A stretch of DNA of 5,431 nucleotides from positions 1 to 5,431 of the forward strand of contig CAYTAG010000230.1 in the NCBI GenBank assembly GCA_964435625.1, read 5' to 3'. Below the pieces are notes generated by a model that had not been told where the DNA came from, did not search any database, and saw only the letters and a list, made by a program, of their open reading frames with translations. Numbering within the stretch: position 1 is the first letter of the stretch; every line of letters starts with the position of its first letter. This document shows positions 1-5,348 of this stretch, piece after piece. This stretch comes from PXRE01 sp964435625. GTDB taxonomy: Archaea > Halobacteriota > Halobacteria > Halobacteriales > PXRE01. The translations under genes and the position numbers were made by a program.

Positions 1-152
1 TCGATCTCGATGACCTCGCCCATCAGTCCCTCGTCGCCGACGTACACGACGTCGTTCATCTTCGCTTCGAGGCCCGTGGCGGTCACGACCGGACCGCTCA
101 CGCTCTCTATCGTACCGTCTTCGGTGACGTCTGTCGCTTGTGCCTGGCTCAT
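1..152 (-). CDS. atpA: A-type ATP synthase catalytic subunit A, N-terminal fragment (cut by window edge)
   Basis: This is the 5' end of the gene for the catalytic, nucleotide-binding subunit of the A1 head, which makes or hydrolyses ATP at the cytoplasmic face. Only 50 codons are visible. The Walker A loop and the rest of the catalytic domain lie beyond base 1. The fragment has a polar N-terminal tail, then GTIESVSGPVVTATGL and NDVVYVGDEGLMGEVIEI, which fit the N-terminal beta-barrel of A/V-type A subunits (the G-x-I-x-x-V-S-G-P-V-V pattern). The ATG overlaps the atpF stop codon as ATGA. A GAGG ribosome site lies 7 bases upstream, so this start is well supported. Inteins occur in some archaeal A subunits, but that part of the gene is not visible. 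Identity rests on both the N-terminal motif and the operon position after atpF. Confidence 0.95.
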   Translation of the reverse strand, partial: MSQAQATDVTEDGTIESVSGPVVTATGLEAKMNDVVYVGDEGLMGEVIEI

Positions 153-475
153 TCTTGGTCCTCGTCCATCAGGTCGATACCGATTGCGCGCTTGATCTTC
201 TCACGGAGTCCGCTGCCGGCGCCGCCGCCCAGCGTCACCGTCGCGGGGTCGATGCTCTCCTCGAAGGTCCGGCGGACGTCCCGCGAGAGGTGCTCCAGGT
301 CCTCGTCGTGCATCACGACGATGCCGACGTCGGCGTCGTTCAACAGTCCCTCGACGGCGTCGTCCAGTTCCGTGGGCTTGTCCTCCTCGGGGACGTTGGC
401 GAACTTGCGGACGCCAGCGAGCCGGAAGCCCGTGGTGAACTCCTGGCTGCCGACGACGGCTATCTCCTTGCTCAT
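149..475 (-). CDS. atpF: A-type ATP synthase subunit F
   Basis: Subunit F is a small protein of the central stalk. It binds the D subunit and the A/B head and is thought to regulate ATP hydrolysis in archaeal and V-type enzymes. The 108-residue length is normal for the family. Visible family features are the N-terminal Rossmann-like strand and loop EIAVVGSQEFTTGFRLAGV (residues 4-22), the second strand GIVVMHDEDL (51-60), and the C-terminal GSGLREKIKRAIGIDL (87-102), which fits the helix that contacts the head. The ATG at 473-475 has a strong GGTGATC ribosome site 4 bases upstream. The stop overlaps the atpA start as ATGA. The start also overlaps, again as ATGA, the stop of a possible 25-codon frame that fills the gap to atpC. 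Confidence 0.96.
   Translation of the reverse strand: MSKEIAVVGSQEFTTGFRLAGVRKFANVPEEDKPTELDDAVEGLLNDADVGIVVMHDEDLEHLSRDVRRTFEESIDPATVTLGGGAGSGLREKIKRAIGIDLMDEDQE
160..163 (-). promoter_or_regulatory. Ribosome binding site of atpA
   Basis: GAGG on the minus strand, inside the last codons of atpF and 7 bases before the atpA ATG. It matches the CCUCC end of archaeal 16S rRNA. With the ATGA overlap it allows both fresh initiation and coupled re-initiation at atpA. Confidence 0.6.
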
Positions 476-549
476 CGACGATCACCCGCTGGTACGATCT
501 CGCTGGCCCTTCGGGTCCACGGGGTTTCCAATTGTCGCTTCCCGCTCAT
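472..549 (-). CDS. Possible 25-residue micro-protein or coupling leader between atpC and atpF
   Basis: A 25-codon frame (MSGKRQLETPW at the N-terminus, EIVPAGDRR at the C-terminus) fills the whole atpC-atpF gap. Its ATG overlaps the atpC stop as ATGA (546-549) and its TGA overlaps the atpF ATG as ATGA (472-475), the same junction used at atpE/atpC and atpF/atpA. Against it: the peptide is basic (six Lys/Arg, three Asp/Glu) in an acidic proteome, only 15 of 25 codons end in G or C, no ribosome site of its own is visible, and I do not recognise a family. It may be a real small protein, a translated coupling leader without a functional product, or chance. Conservation between haloarchaea would decide. 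Confidence 0.4.
   Translation of the reverse strand: MSGKRQLETPWTRRASEIVPAGDRR
480..486 (-). promoter_or_regulatory. Ribosome binding site of atpF
   Basis: GGTGATC on the minus strand, exactly complementary to the GATCACC of the archaeal 16S rRNA 3' tail and 4 bases before the atpF ATG. It fixes the atpF start. It also forms part of the last codons of the small frame at 472-549, so those codons are constrained by the ribosome site. Confidence 0.7.
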
Positions 550-1607
550 CGCAACACCAGCTCCTCGTCGATCTCCTCCGGCGAGAGCCCGGCCTGCCGG
601 CCCCGGGCGATGGCCCGGACGTTGTCGACCTCGCGTTCCTTCGCGAGCACGTACGCCAGCACCGGACACACCGACAGGGGGTAGACGTGCGAGAGGTGAT
701 CGGAGTACTCCAGCAGCGCCGCCTCCAGGGCGCGCTCGAAGCCGATGAGGCTGTCGGCGTCCCGCAACAGGTCAAGCGCCTCGTCGAGGTCGTCGCCATA
801 GCGGCTCTCCCGGACGTGTGCGACCAGTTCGTCGGTGTTGCGGGCGAGTTGGCGGAGTTCCGCCTCGTCGAACAGGTCCCCGCCGGCGATGAAGTACTCC
901 GCCGGGTCGATGTCGGCGCCGCTGCGGGCGATCCGCAGGGCGTTGCGGACGTTCCGGAAGTCGATCTCGGCCTGGAGGAACTCCACGTACAGCTCCGTGG
1001 GCCGGTCGGCGGCGCCGACCTCGCCCAGCAGGTTCTCGTAGAAGGTCCGGTCGACGGCGTTCTCCAGCGGAATCAACAGCCCGGTCGACTCGTAGTCGGC
1101 CGTGGCGGCCGACAGCGGCTCGCCGAAGACCGTGTCCTCCAGCAGTTCGACGACCTCCTCGATGCTGCCGGCCTCGGTCAGCCGGTCGAGGAAGCGGTCG
1201 TCGAATTCGCCGGCCCGGACGAGGTCCGCCCGGATGGCATCGCGGTCGGCCCCCGAGTAGACGCCCCGGAGCACCGTCTTGACGTTCCAGGCGTCGAACT
1301 TCCGGAGGTACCGGGCGATCAGTTCGTACAGCCGGCCGTCGGCGAAGTCCAGCAGGTCCTGGAAGTGCCGCGCCATGTTTCGGACCAGCGCGTACTCGAC
1401 CAGGTCGACCCCGCTGTGGCGGGCGCCCAGCGCGTTGACCTCCCGCTCGTACTCGGTCTCCTCCATGAAGCGGGCGATCTCGCCGGTGCCCATCCGGACC
1501 AGCTTCCGGTAGTCCTCCTCGCCGAACAGCTTGGCCTTCCGCGAGCGGACCCTGGCGATCACGTACTCGGGATTGGAGTTTCCGCGGCCGGATTGCTTGA
1601 GGGTCAT
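546..1607 (-). CDS. atpC: A-type ATP synthase subunit C (rotor socket, V-ATPase d-like)
   Basis: Subunit C is the funnel-shaped adaptor that seats the central stalk (D and F) on the membrane c-ring, equivalent to V-ATPase subunit d. The 353-residue length agrees with the family. The protein is soluble, almost all helical, and shows no membrane segment. Family-like stretches include YVIARVRSRKAKLF (15-28), the YLRKFDAWNVKTVLRGVY segment near residues 100-117, and the later parallel motif VEFLQAEIDFRNVRNALRIARSG, consistent with the three internally repeated helical units of this family. The C-terminal PVLAYVLAKEREVDNVRAIARGRQAGLSPEEI is typical. The ATG overlaps the atpE stop as ATGA and no good ribosome site precedes it, so translation is probably coupled to atpE. 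The stop overlaps the ATG of the small frame at 472-549. Confidence 0.96.
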   Translation of the reverse strand: MTLKQSGRGNSNPEYVIARVRSRKAKLFGEEDYRKLVRMGTGEIARFMEETEYEREVNALGARHSGVDLVEYALVRNMARHFQDLLDFADGRLYELIARYLRKFDAWNVKTVLRGVYSGADRDAIRADLVRAGEFDDRFLDRLTEAGSIEEVVELLEDTVFGEPLSAATADYESTGLLIPLENAVDRTFYENLLGEVGAADRPTELYVEFLQAEIDFRNVRNALRIARSGADIDPAEYFIAGGDLFDEAELRQLARNTDELVAHVRESRYGDDLDEALDLLRDADSLIGFERALEAALLEYSDHLSHVYPLSVCPVLAYVLAKEREVDNVRAIARGRQAGLSPEEIDEELVLR

Positions 1608-2185
1608 TGCTCGAACAGTCGTGCGCTGATCTCCCTGAGTTCGTCCTCCCAGACGTCCTCCAGGACGGAGTCGAAGGTGTTGTTCACGCGGATGCGGCCG
1701 GCCTCGCTCTCGACGATCACGCCGCCGAGGCAGTCGCGCTCGCCGGCGAGTTCGTAGCCGTCGTAGTCCGCGAGGATCGACTCCAGCAGGTCGGCGTCGT
1801 CCGGGCGGCCGTACACCAGCACCCGCTCGTCGTCGCCGAACTCCGAGGTCGCGGCGTCCAGCAGCGCGCGGGTCAACTCCTCGCGGTCGTCGCCCTCGAT
1901 GTCGACGATGCGCTGCTCGACGGATTCCCGTACCTCCTGGAGCACGTCGCGGCGGGCCTCCAGCCGGGCCTGTTTGGCCTCCAGCTGGGCGCTGGAGAGC
2001 TTCTGCTCGCGCTCCTGGGCGATCTCGGCCCCGACGGCCTGCTCGCGTTCGGCCCGCAGTTCCTCGGTCTCGCTCTCGGCCTCCGCGACGATCCCGTCGG
2101 CCTCCTCGCTGGCCTGCTGGCGTATCTCCTCCGCACGCGCGCGCGCTTCGTCCCGAATGTCCTCTACGACCGTTTCAAGGCTCAT
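1604..2185 (-). CDS. atpE: A-type ATP synthase subunit E (peripheral stalk)
   Basis: Subunit E pairs with the H (G-like) subunit to form the peripheral stalks that hold the A/B head still against the turning rotor. The 193-residue length is normal. Residues 1 to about 95 form a long charged coiled-coil-like helix rich in Glu, Arg, Ala and Gln. The globular C-terminal head spans about 100-193 and includes the family motif LGGVIVESEAGRIRVNNTFDSVLED (split as LGGVIVES at 153-160 and RIRVNNTFDSVLED at 164-177). The gene starts 21 bases after the atpK stop. That spacer is pyrimidine-rich on the coding strand, with CCTTCCTTCC and no GGAGG-like site, so initiation is either coupled to atpK or independent of a Shine-Dalgarno site. 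The stop overlaps the atpC start as ATGA. Confidence 0.96.
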   Translation of the reverse strand: MSLETVVEDIRDEARARAEEIRQQASEEADGIVAEAESETEELRAEREQAVGAEIAQEREQKLSSAQLEAKQARLEARRDVLQEVRESVEQRIVDIEGDDREELTRALLDAATSEFGDDERVLVYGRPDDADLLESILADYDGYELAGERDCLGGVIVESEAGRIRVNNTFDSVLEDVWEDELREISARLFEQ

Positions 2186-2206
2186 TGTGGTAGGAAGGAA
2201 GGTCGC

Positions 2207-2473
2207 TTACAGCGACAGGAAGACGACCAGCAGCGCCAGGATGACCAGCGTCTCGGGCAGGACCGTCATCAGCAGCGCGATACCGACGGACATCGAGTCC
2301 TCGGCCAGCGCGCCGACGGCGGCCGCACCGATCCCACGCTCGGCGTAACCCGCACCGAACGCGGCCAGTCCCACTGCGATGGCGGCGGCACCGAGGTCCG
2401 TGAGGGCGGGCCCGCTCGCCTGTTCCTGAAGCGGTACAGCACCGTTCGCGACTGCGTCGACGATTTCGAACAT
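2207..2473 (-). CDS. atpK: A-type ATP synthase subunit K (proteolipid c-ring subunit)
   Basis: Subunit K forms the membrane rotor ring that carries ions past subunit I. The 88-residue protein has a short N-terminal segment (1-24) and two hydrophobic hairpin helices. Helix 1 is small-residue-rich (about 26-55, GAAAIAVGLAAFGAGY then AERGIGAAAVG). The polar loop AEDS (57-60) matches the AED loop of archaeal K subunits. Helix 2 is about 62-88 and contains LPETLVILALLV with Glu74 as the ion-carrying carboxylate. One hairpin with one carboxylate means a single-hairpin ring subunit, not the duplicated V-type form. The ATG has GGAGG 11 bases upstream. The gene follows a 226-base spacer with promoter-like elements, so atpK and the genes after it may also be transcribed independently of atpHI. 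Confidence 0.96.
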   Translation of the reverse strand: MFEIVDAVANGAVPLQEQASGPALTDLGAAAIAVGLAAFGAGYAERGIGAAAVGALAEDSMSVGIALLMTVLPETLVILALLVVFLSL

Positions 2474-2484
2474 GATTACGTGGT

Positions 2485-2489
2485 CCTCC
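2485..2489 (-). promoter_or_regulatory. Ribosome binding site of atpK
   Basis: GGAGG on the minus strand, 11 bases before the atpK ATG. The spacing is a little long but the match to the 16S rRNA tail is full. It implies that atpK has a real 5' leader, unlike atpH. Confidence 0.6.
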
Positions 2490-2503
2490 GGTGGTCTCTC
2501 GTG

Positions 2504-2517
2504 ACCGAACGTTCGGT
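2504..2517. promoter_or_regulatory. Perfect 14-base palindrome, operator-like
   Basis: ACCGAACGTTCGGT is a perfect palindrome 31 bases upstream of the atpK ATG. If the TATA-like box at 2535-2540 is used, the transcription start about 25-27 bases downstream falls inside it. A dimeric repressor site or a short 5' leader hairpin are both possible. No family can be named from the sequence. Confidence 0.45.
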
Positions 2518-2534
2518 AGTCGACAGAGAGCGTT

Positions 2535-2551
2535 GATAAAGCTTGTTAAAA
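2535..2551 (-). promoter_or_regulatory. Putative second operon promoter (TATA-like) before atpK
   Basis: The minus strand reads TTTTAACAAGCTTTATC here, an AT-rich island in GC-rich DNA, with two possible TATA boxes: TTTAAC (2545-2550) and TTTATC (2535-2540). Standard archaeal spacing puts the start near 2510 or 2521, giving a leader of about 37-47 bases that includes the atpK ribosome site. The 226-base gap after atpI, unlike the tight junctions elsewhere, supports a separate promoter that could raise c-ring subunit output relative to subunit I. Confidence 0.5.
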
Positions 2552-2555
2552 GCGC

Positions 2556-2604
2556 CGGACGGTATGTGACCGAGACCCACGAATCCGGGCGGTAGCGGGC
2601 GGTA
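2556..2604. repeat. Three phased copies of a 9-base motif upstream of the atpK promoter
   Basis: CGGRCGGTA occurs at 2556-2564, 2586-2594 and 2596-2604 on the plus strand. The copies start 30 and 10 bases apart, whole helical turns, so they lie on one face of the DNA. Two further words recur nearby: GCGCCGGAC at 2552-2560 and 2606-2614, and CGGTATG at 2560-2566 and 2600-2606. The block sits just upstream of the TATA-like island, where an activator would bind. The function is inferred only. Confidence 0.5.
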
Positions 2605-2684
2605 TGCGCCGGACTAACAATTGTCTATTTCTAGATAACGGGGTCGCGAGCCGGGGCGTCGTCGTCGAACGGTCGGGGCGGGAT

Positions 2685-2698
2685 CGCCCCAGGGGGCG
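2685..2698 (-). other. Short GC hairpin just after the atpI stop
   Basis: CGCCCC and GGGGCG arms separated by two bases (a 5-pair stem with a 4-base loop in practice) begin within two bases of the atpI stop codon. No T-run follows, so this is not a convincing archaeal terminator. It could protect or end the atpHI message, or simply reflect high GC content. Confidence 0.25.
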
Positions 2699-2699
2699 G

Positions 2700-4937
2700 T
2701 CACTCCTCGCCGGTGTAGGTCCGCTCGTGGCCGAACGGCTCGTAGTGGTCGCCGCCGCCCTCGTAGAACTTGCTGAAGAACTCGACGTACTCCAGGCGAA
2801 CCGCCTGCAGGCCGGCGCTGGTGACCCCGAGTCCGAGGACGACCAGGTGGCCGACGACGAACACGAGCAGGCCGGCGATCCAGCCGACGGCGACGGCCAG
2901 GATCGAGCCCTCGGCGCCCAGCAGGCCGCCGAAGATGATCGCCTCCTCGGGGTAGTGGTGGTCCGCGAAGAACAGGAAGTGGAAGTGGCCGTCCTCCGCC
3001 GCGGCGCCGAACACCAGCAGGTTCACGACCAGCGCCATGCCGGCTTTCGCCAGCAGGACGGCCGCGATCCGGGCGTACGACAGGCCGTCGACGAACACCT
3101 TCAGGAACACCGCCTCGACGGCCTCCGCGAAGTCGGCCATGAAGATCAGCACCAGGCCGACGGCGAACGCCGCGATGCCGACGAAGCCGACGGTCTCCGG
3201 CAGGCCGGTGAAGCCGAGGCCAACCGGGTGCCCGGCGAACACGGAGTCCGACCCGACCAGGAAGTCGGGCTTGGGACCGCCGAGGTGGTGGCTGAAGATC
3301 CAGGCCCACAGGCCCAGCAGCATCAGGACCCACGAGCCGCTTTCGAGGACGGCCTCCTTGGCACCGTGTCTCAGTTCCGTGAGGAACGAGAGCAGGTACC
3401 CCAGGGTGAGGTGCGCGAGCCCGACCATGACCGCCACGACCAGCCACAGGATCGCCCAGTCGATCTCGGCGGGCTGGAGGCCCTTGTGCATGATCGGCCC
3501 GTCGTACAGCTCGCCCAGCTGGTGGAGGCCGAATATCTCGCCGTACAGCACGCCGAACACGGCCGTGAACGCGCCGGCCCACAGCGCGATGCCGCCCAGC
3601 GCCTTCAGGGCGTCGCTCTCCATCCGGGACCACAGCCCGTAACCGATGGCCATGTAGAGGATGCCATAGCCCAGGTCGCCGATCATGAACCCGAAGAAGG
3701 CCGGGAACGTCAGGAACAGCAGGACCGTCGGGTCCCACTCGTCGTACCGCGGCAGCGCCACGGTCTGGACCAGCAACTCGAAGGGGTTCACGCCCGAGGG
3801 GTTGTCCAGCACCACCGGCGGGGCGTCGTCCATGGTGACCGCGGCGCCGGTTGCCGTCCCTGCGGCAGCCCTGCCTCCGCCGTCGGTGGCCGCCTTCGGT
3901 GGCTCGGCCGGCTCCTCCTCGCGGACGGCCTCGTCCTCGCCAATCGGCGCCTGGTCGTGCTCGCCCTCGTGCTCCTCGTGGCCGTGCTGGCGGGCGTACT
4001 CCTCGTGGTCGAGCCGCGCCAGTTCCTCGATCTCGACGCGGTCGCCGACGGCGTCGGTCACCGCCGATTCGAGTTCGGCGTAGCGCTCGCTGGGGAGCCA
4101 GCCCTCCGCGACGAAGGAGTGCTCGGTCGTCGCAAACGACAGCGGCGCCTCCCGCTTCTGGGCTTCGATGGTCAGTTCCTCCTCGGCCGCCAGCAGGAAG
4201 TCCGCGGCGTCGAGCTTGAGGTCCTCCAGTTCGTTCTCGACGGTTTCGAGGCGGCTCTCCAGCTTCTGCTCGCGGGACTCCAGTTCGTCGATGTACTCCC
4301 CGGGGCTGCCCTCGGCGTCGGGGACCTCCAGCCGCGCGAAGTCGACCCCGACCAGGGCCTCCTCCAGGACGTCCTCGGGGGCGTCCGCGGTCGGGTAGGC
4401 GAACGCTGCGACGACGCCGTCGCCGGCGAATACGTCGAACTCCTGCACGTCGTCGTCGGCCGCCAGGGCCTCCTCGACCGCTTCGGCGTCGCCCTCGCCG
4501 ACGGCGACCTCCAGGGCGTCGTAGCCCGACAGCAGGTCGAGGTCGATGCCCAGCACCGCGAACGGTTCCATGGCGTTGAGCCGCTCGGTGACCTCGCGGT
4601 ACTCGTCCTCGACCTCGTCCCGGCGGTCGTCGAGTTCGTTGACCTCCTCACGGTACTCCTCCAGCCGGCGGTCGAACTCGTCGTCGGGGAGGTCGCTGGC
4701 CCGGCCGGCGTCCTCGGCCTCGACGTCGAGGATGCTCTCCAGCGACCGGACGGTCACCAGTTGCTCGCTGACCGCGTCGGCGCCCTCCTGGGGATCGCCG
4801 GGGTCGAACCCGGCCCAGGAGCCGTCGTAGTCCGAGAGGTGCAGCAGTCGCAGTTCGTGCACGGCGTCGACGACGTCGTCCATCACGGCCTTCGAGCCGG
4901 TGATGGACACCTTGCTCATTCGCTCAGGTCTGAGCAT
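2700..4937 (-). CDS. atpI: A-type ATP synthase subunit I (membrane stator subunit a)
   Basis: Subunit I is the membrane stator that forms the ion half-channels against the c-ring and anchors the peripheral stalks. Its 745 residues fall in two parts. The cytosolic arm (1 to about 370) has coiled-coil stretches at about 85-123 and 212-252 and ends in a low-complexity linker with a His/Glu cluster (311-327). The membrane part starts after NPSGVNPFELLVQ (379-391) and has about eight hydrophobic segments between 403 and 705. Arg623 in GLSYARIAAVLLAKAG is the likely essential ion-channel arginine. The C-terminal VRLEYVEFFSKFYEGGG, followed by YEPF, is a strong family signature. I chose ATG 4935-4937 because GGAGG lies 6 bases upstream and MLRPERM is a usual N-terminus for the family. 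The ATG at 4917-4919 has no such site. It overlaps atpH by 14 bases. Confidence 0.97.
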   Translation of the reverse strand: MLRPERMSKVSITGSKAVMDDVVDAVHELRLLHLSDYDGSWAGFDPGDPQEGADAVSEQLVTVRSLESILDVEAEDAGRASDLPDDEFDRRLEEYREEVNELDDRRDEVEDEYREVTERLNAMEPFAVLGIDLDLLSGYDALEVAVGEGDAEAVEEALAADDDVQEFDVFAGDGVVAAFAYPTADAPEDVLEEALVGVDFARLEVPDAEGSPGEYIDELESREQKLESRLETVENELEDLKLDAADFLLAAEEELTIEAQKREAPLSFATTEHSFVAEGWLPSERYAELESAVTDAVGDRVEIEELARLDHEEYARQHGHEEHEGEHDQAPIGEDEAVREEEPAEPPKAATDGGGRAAAGTATGAAVTMDDAPPVVLDNPSGVNPFELLVQTVALPRYDEWDPTVLLFLTFPAFFGFMIGDLGYGILYMAIGYGLWSRMESDALKALGGIALWAGAFTAVFGVLYGEIFGLHQLGELYDGPIMHKGLQPAEIDWAILWLVVAVMVGLAHLTLGYLLSFLTELRHGAKEAVLESGSWVLMLLGLWAWIFSHHLGGPKPDFLVGSDSVFAGHPVGLGFTGLPETVGFVGIAAFAVGLVLIFMADFAEAVEAVFLKVFVDGLSYARIAAVLLAKAGMALVVNLLVFGAAAEDGHFHFLFFADHHYPEEAIIFGGLLGAEGSILAVAVGWIAGLLVFVVGHLVVLGLGVTSAGLQAVRLEYVEFFSKFYEGGGDHYEPFGHERTYTGEE
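4922..4935. repeat. Inverted repeat across the atpH stop and atpI start
   Basis: GCTCAG and CTGAGC, 6-base arms with a 2-base spacer, span the atpH TGA and touch the atpI ATG. In the mRNA this could fold weakly over the junction. It may be chance, as most of it is coding. Confidence 0.3.
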
Positions 4938-5256
4938 GCACCGCCTCCTCGAACCGTTCTACCACGTACTCGATGGTTTCGTCGGTGCGATCCTCCGCGC
5001 GCTCCTGGAGTTCCTCGCGCTCGCGCTCGCCCTCCGCGAGGATCTCCTCGCGCTCGGCCTCGATCTCGTCGCGGGCGTCCGAGAGCCGTTCCTCGGCCTG
5101 CCGGTCGGCTTCCGCCTCGGCCTCGGCGAGAATCTCGTCGGCGCGCTCGCGGGCGTCCGAGAGAATCTCGTCGGCTTCCTGCTCGGCCGCTTCGACGATC
5201 TCGTCGGCTTCCTGCTCGGCCTGCTTGATCCGTTCGAGAACCTCTGGCCTCGGCAT
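4924..5256 (-). CDS. atpH: A-type ATP synthase subunit H (peripheral stalk, G-like)
   Basis: Subunit H is the coiled-coil partner of subunit E in the peripheral stalks, equivalent to V-ATPase G. The 110 residues are almost entirely charged helix, very rich in Glu, Ala, Asp and Arg, with no membrane segment. ADEI recurs at residues 17-20, 28-31 and 39-42, and AD again at 50-51, an 11-residue period typical of the right-handed coiled coil of these stalks. The C-terminal DETIEYVVERFEEAVHA is less repetitive and fits the part that packs against E. It is the first gene of the cluster. The ATG lies 30 bases after a TATA-like box, so the message is probably leaderless or nearly so. AAGGA directly touches the ATG and is too close to act as a ribosome site. 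The last 14 bases overlap atpI. Low complexity makes homology weak, but position and the 11-residue pattern make the call firm. Confidence 0.92.
   Translation of the reverse strand: MPRPEVLERIKQAEQEADEIVEAAEQEADEILSDARERADEILAEAEAEADRQAEERLSDARDEIEAEREEILAEGEREREELQERAEDRTDETIEYVVERFEEAVHAQT
4944..4948 (-). promoter_or_regulatory. Ribosome binding site that sets the atpI start
   Basis: GGAGG on the minus strand, inside the last codons of atpH and 6 bases before the ATG at 4935-4937. It favours that start over the in-frame ATG six codons later, which has no such site. Confidence 0.75.
5128..5226. repeat. 33-base tandem repeats inside atpH
   Basis: Three 33-base units (5128-5160, 5161-5193, 5194-5226) each encode one 11-residue turn of the coiled coil with the ADEI core. 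The second and third share an exact 24-base match (5165-5188 and 5198-5221), and the first and second share 15 bases (5128-5142 and 5161-5175). The synonymous identity suggests recent unit duplication or gene conversion. Confidence 0.8.
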
Positions 5257-5285
5257 TCCTTATCGGTCGGGGCTTGTCCCAGCGG

Positions 5286-5292
5286 CTATAAG
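5286..5292 (-). promoter_or_regulatory. Main operon promoter, TATA-like box of atpH
   Basis: The minus strand reads CTTATAG here in a GC-rich setting. Its centre is about 33 bases from the A of the atpH ATG, so the usual archaeal start distance puts transcription within roughly 5-8 bases of the ATG. This fits a leaderless first gene, common in haloarchaea. No clear BRE consensus is visible. Confidence 0.6.
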
Positions 5293-5348
5293 GGCGTTGC
5301 GAAAGGGTCCGCGGAGACGGGGTGCGGTGGCCCGTCCTTCCGCTGTGG

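Noticed and set aside
138..1757. Plus-strand open frame of 539 codons opposite atpF, atpC and part of atpE
   Set aside because: Mirror of the real genes, with no recognisable family and no ribosome site or promoter of its own.
1607..2536. Plus-strand open frame of 309 codons opposite atpE, atpK and the promoter region
   Set aside because: Shadow of atpE and atpK. It also runs across the non-coding spacer without any change in character.
2476..2580. GTG-started 34-codon minus-strand frame in the atpI-atpK spacer
   Set aside because: It runs through the TATA-like island and the palindrome, has no ribosome site and ends untidily before atpK. The regulatory reading explains the region better.
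2614..2640. AT-rich patch after atpI considered as a terminator
   Set aside because: It contains small palindromes (ACAATTGT, TCTAGA) but no run of T on the coding strand, so there is no clear archaeal terminator signature.
2604..5228. Very long plus-strand open frame opposite atpH and atpI
   Set aside because: Antisense frames stay open in GC-rich genes with strong third-position bias. The translation is low-complexity (Val, Asp, Gln, Arg rich) with no domain, while the opposite strand encodes a clear AtpI and AtpH.
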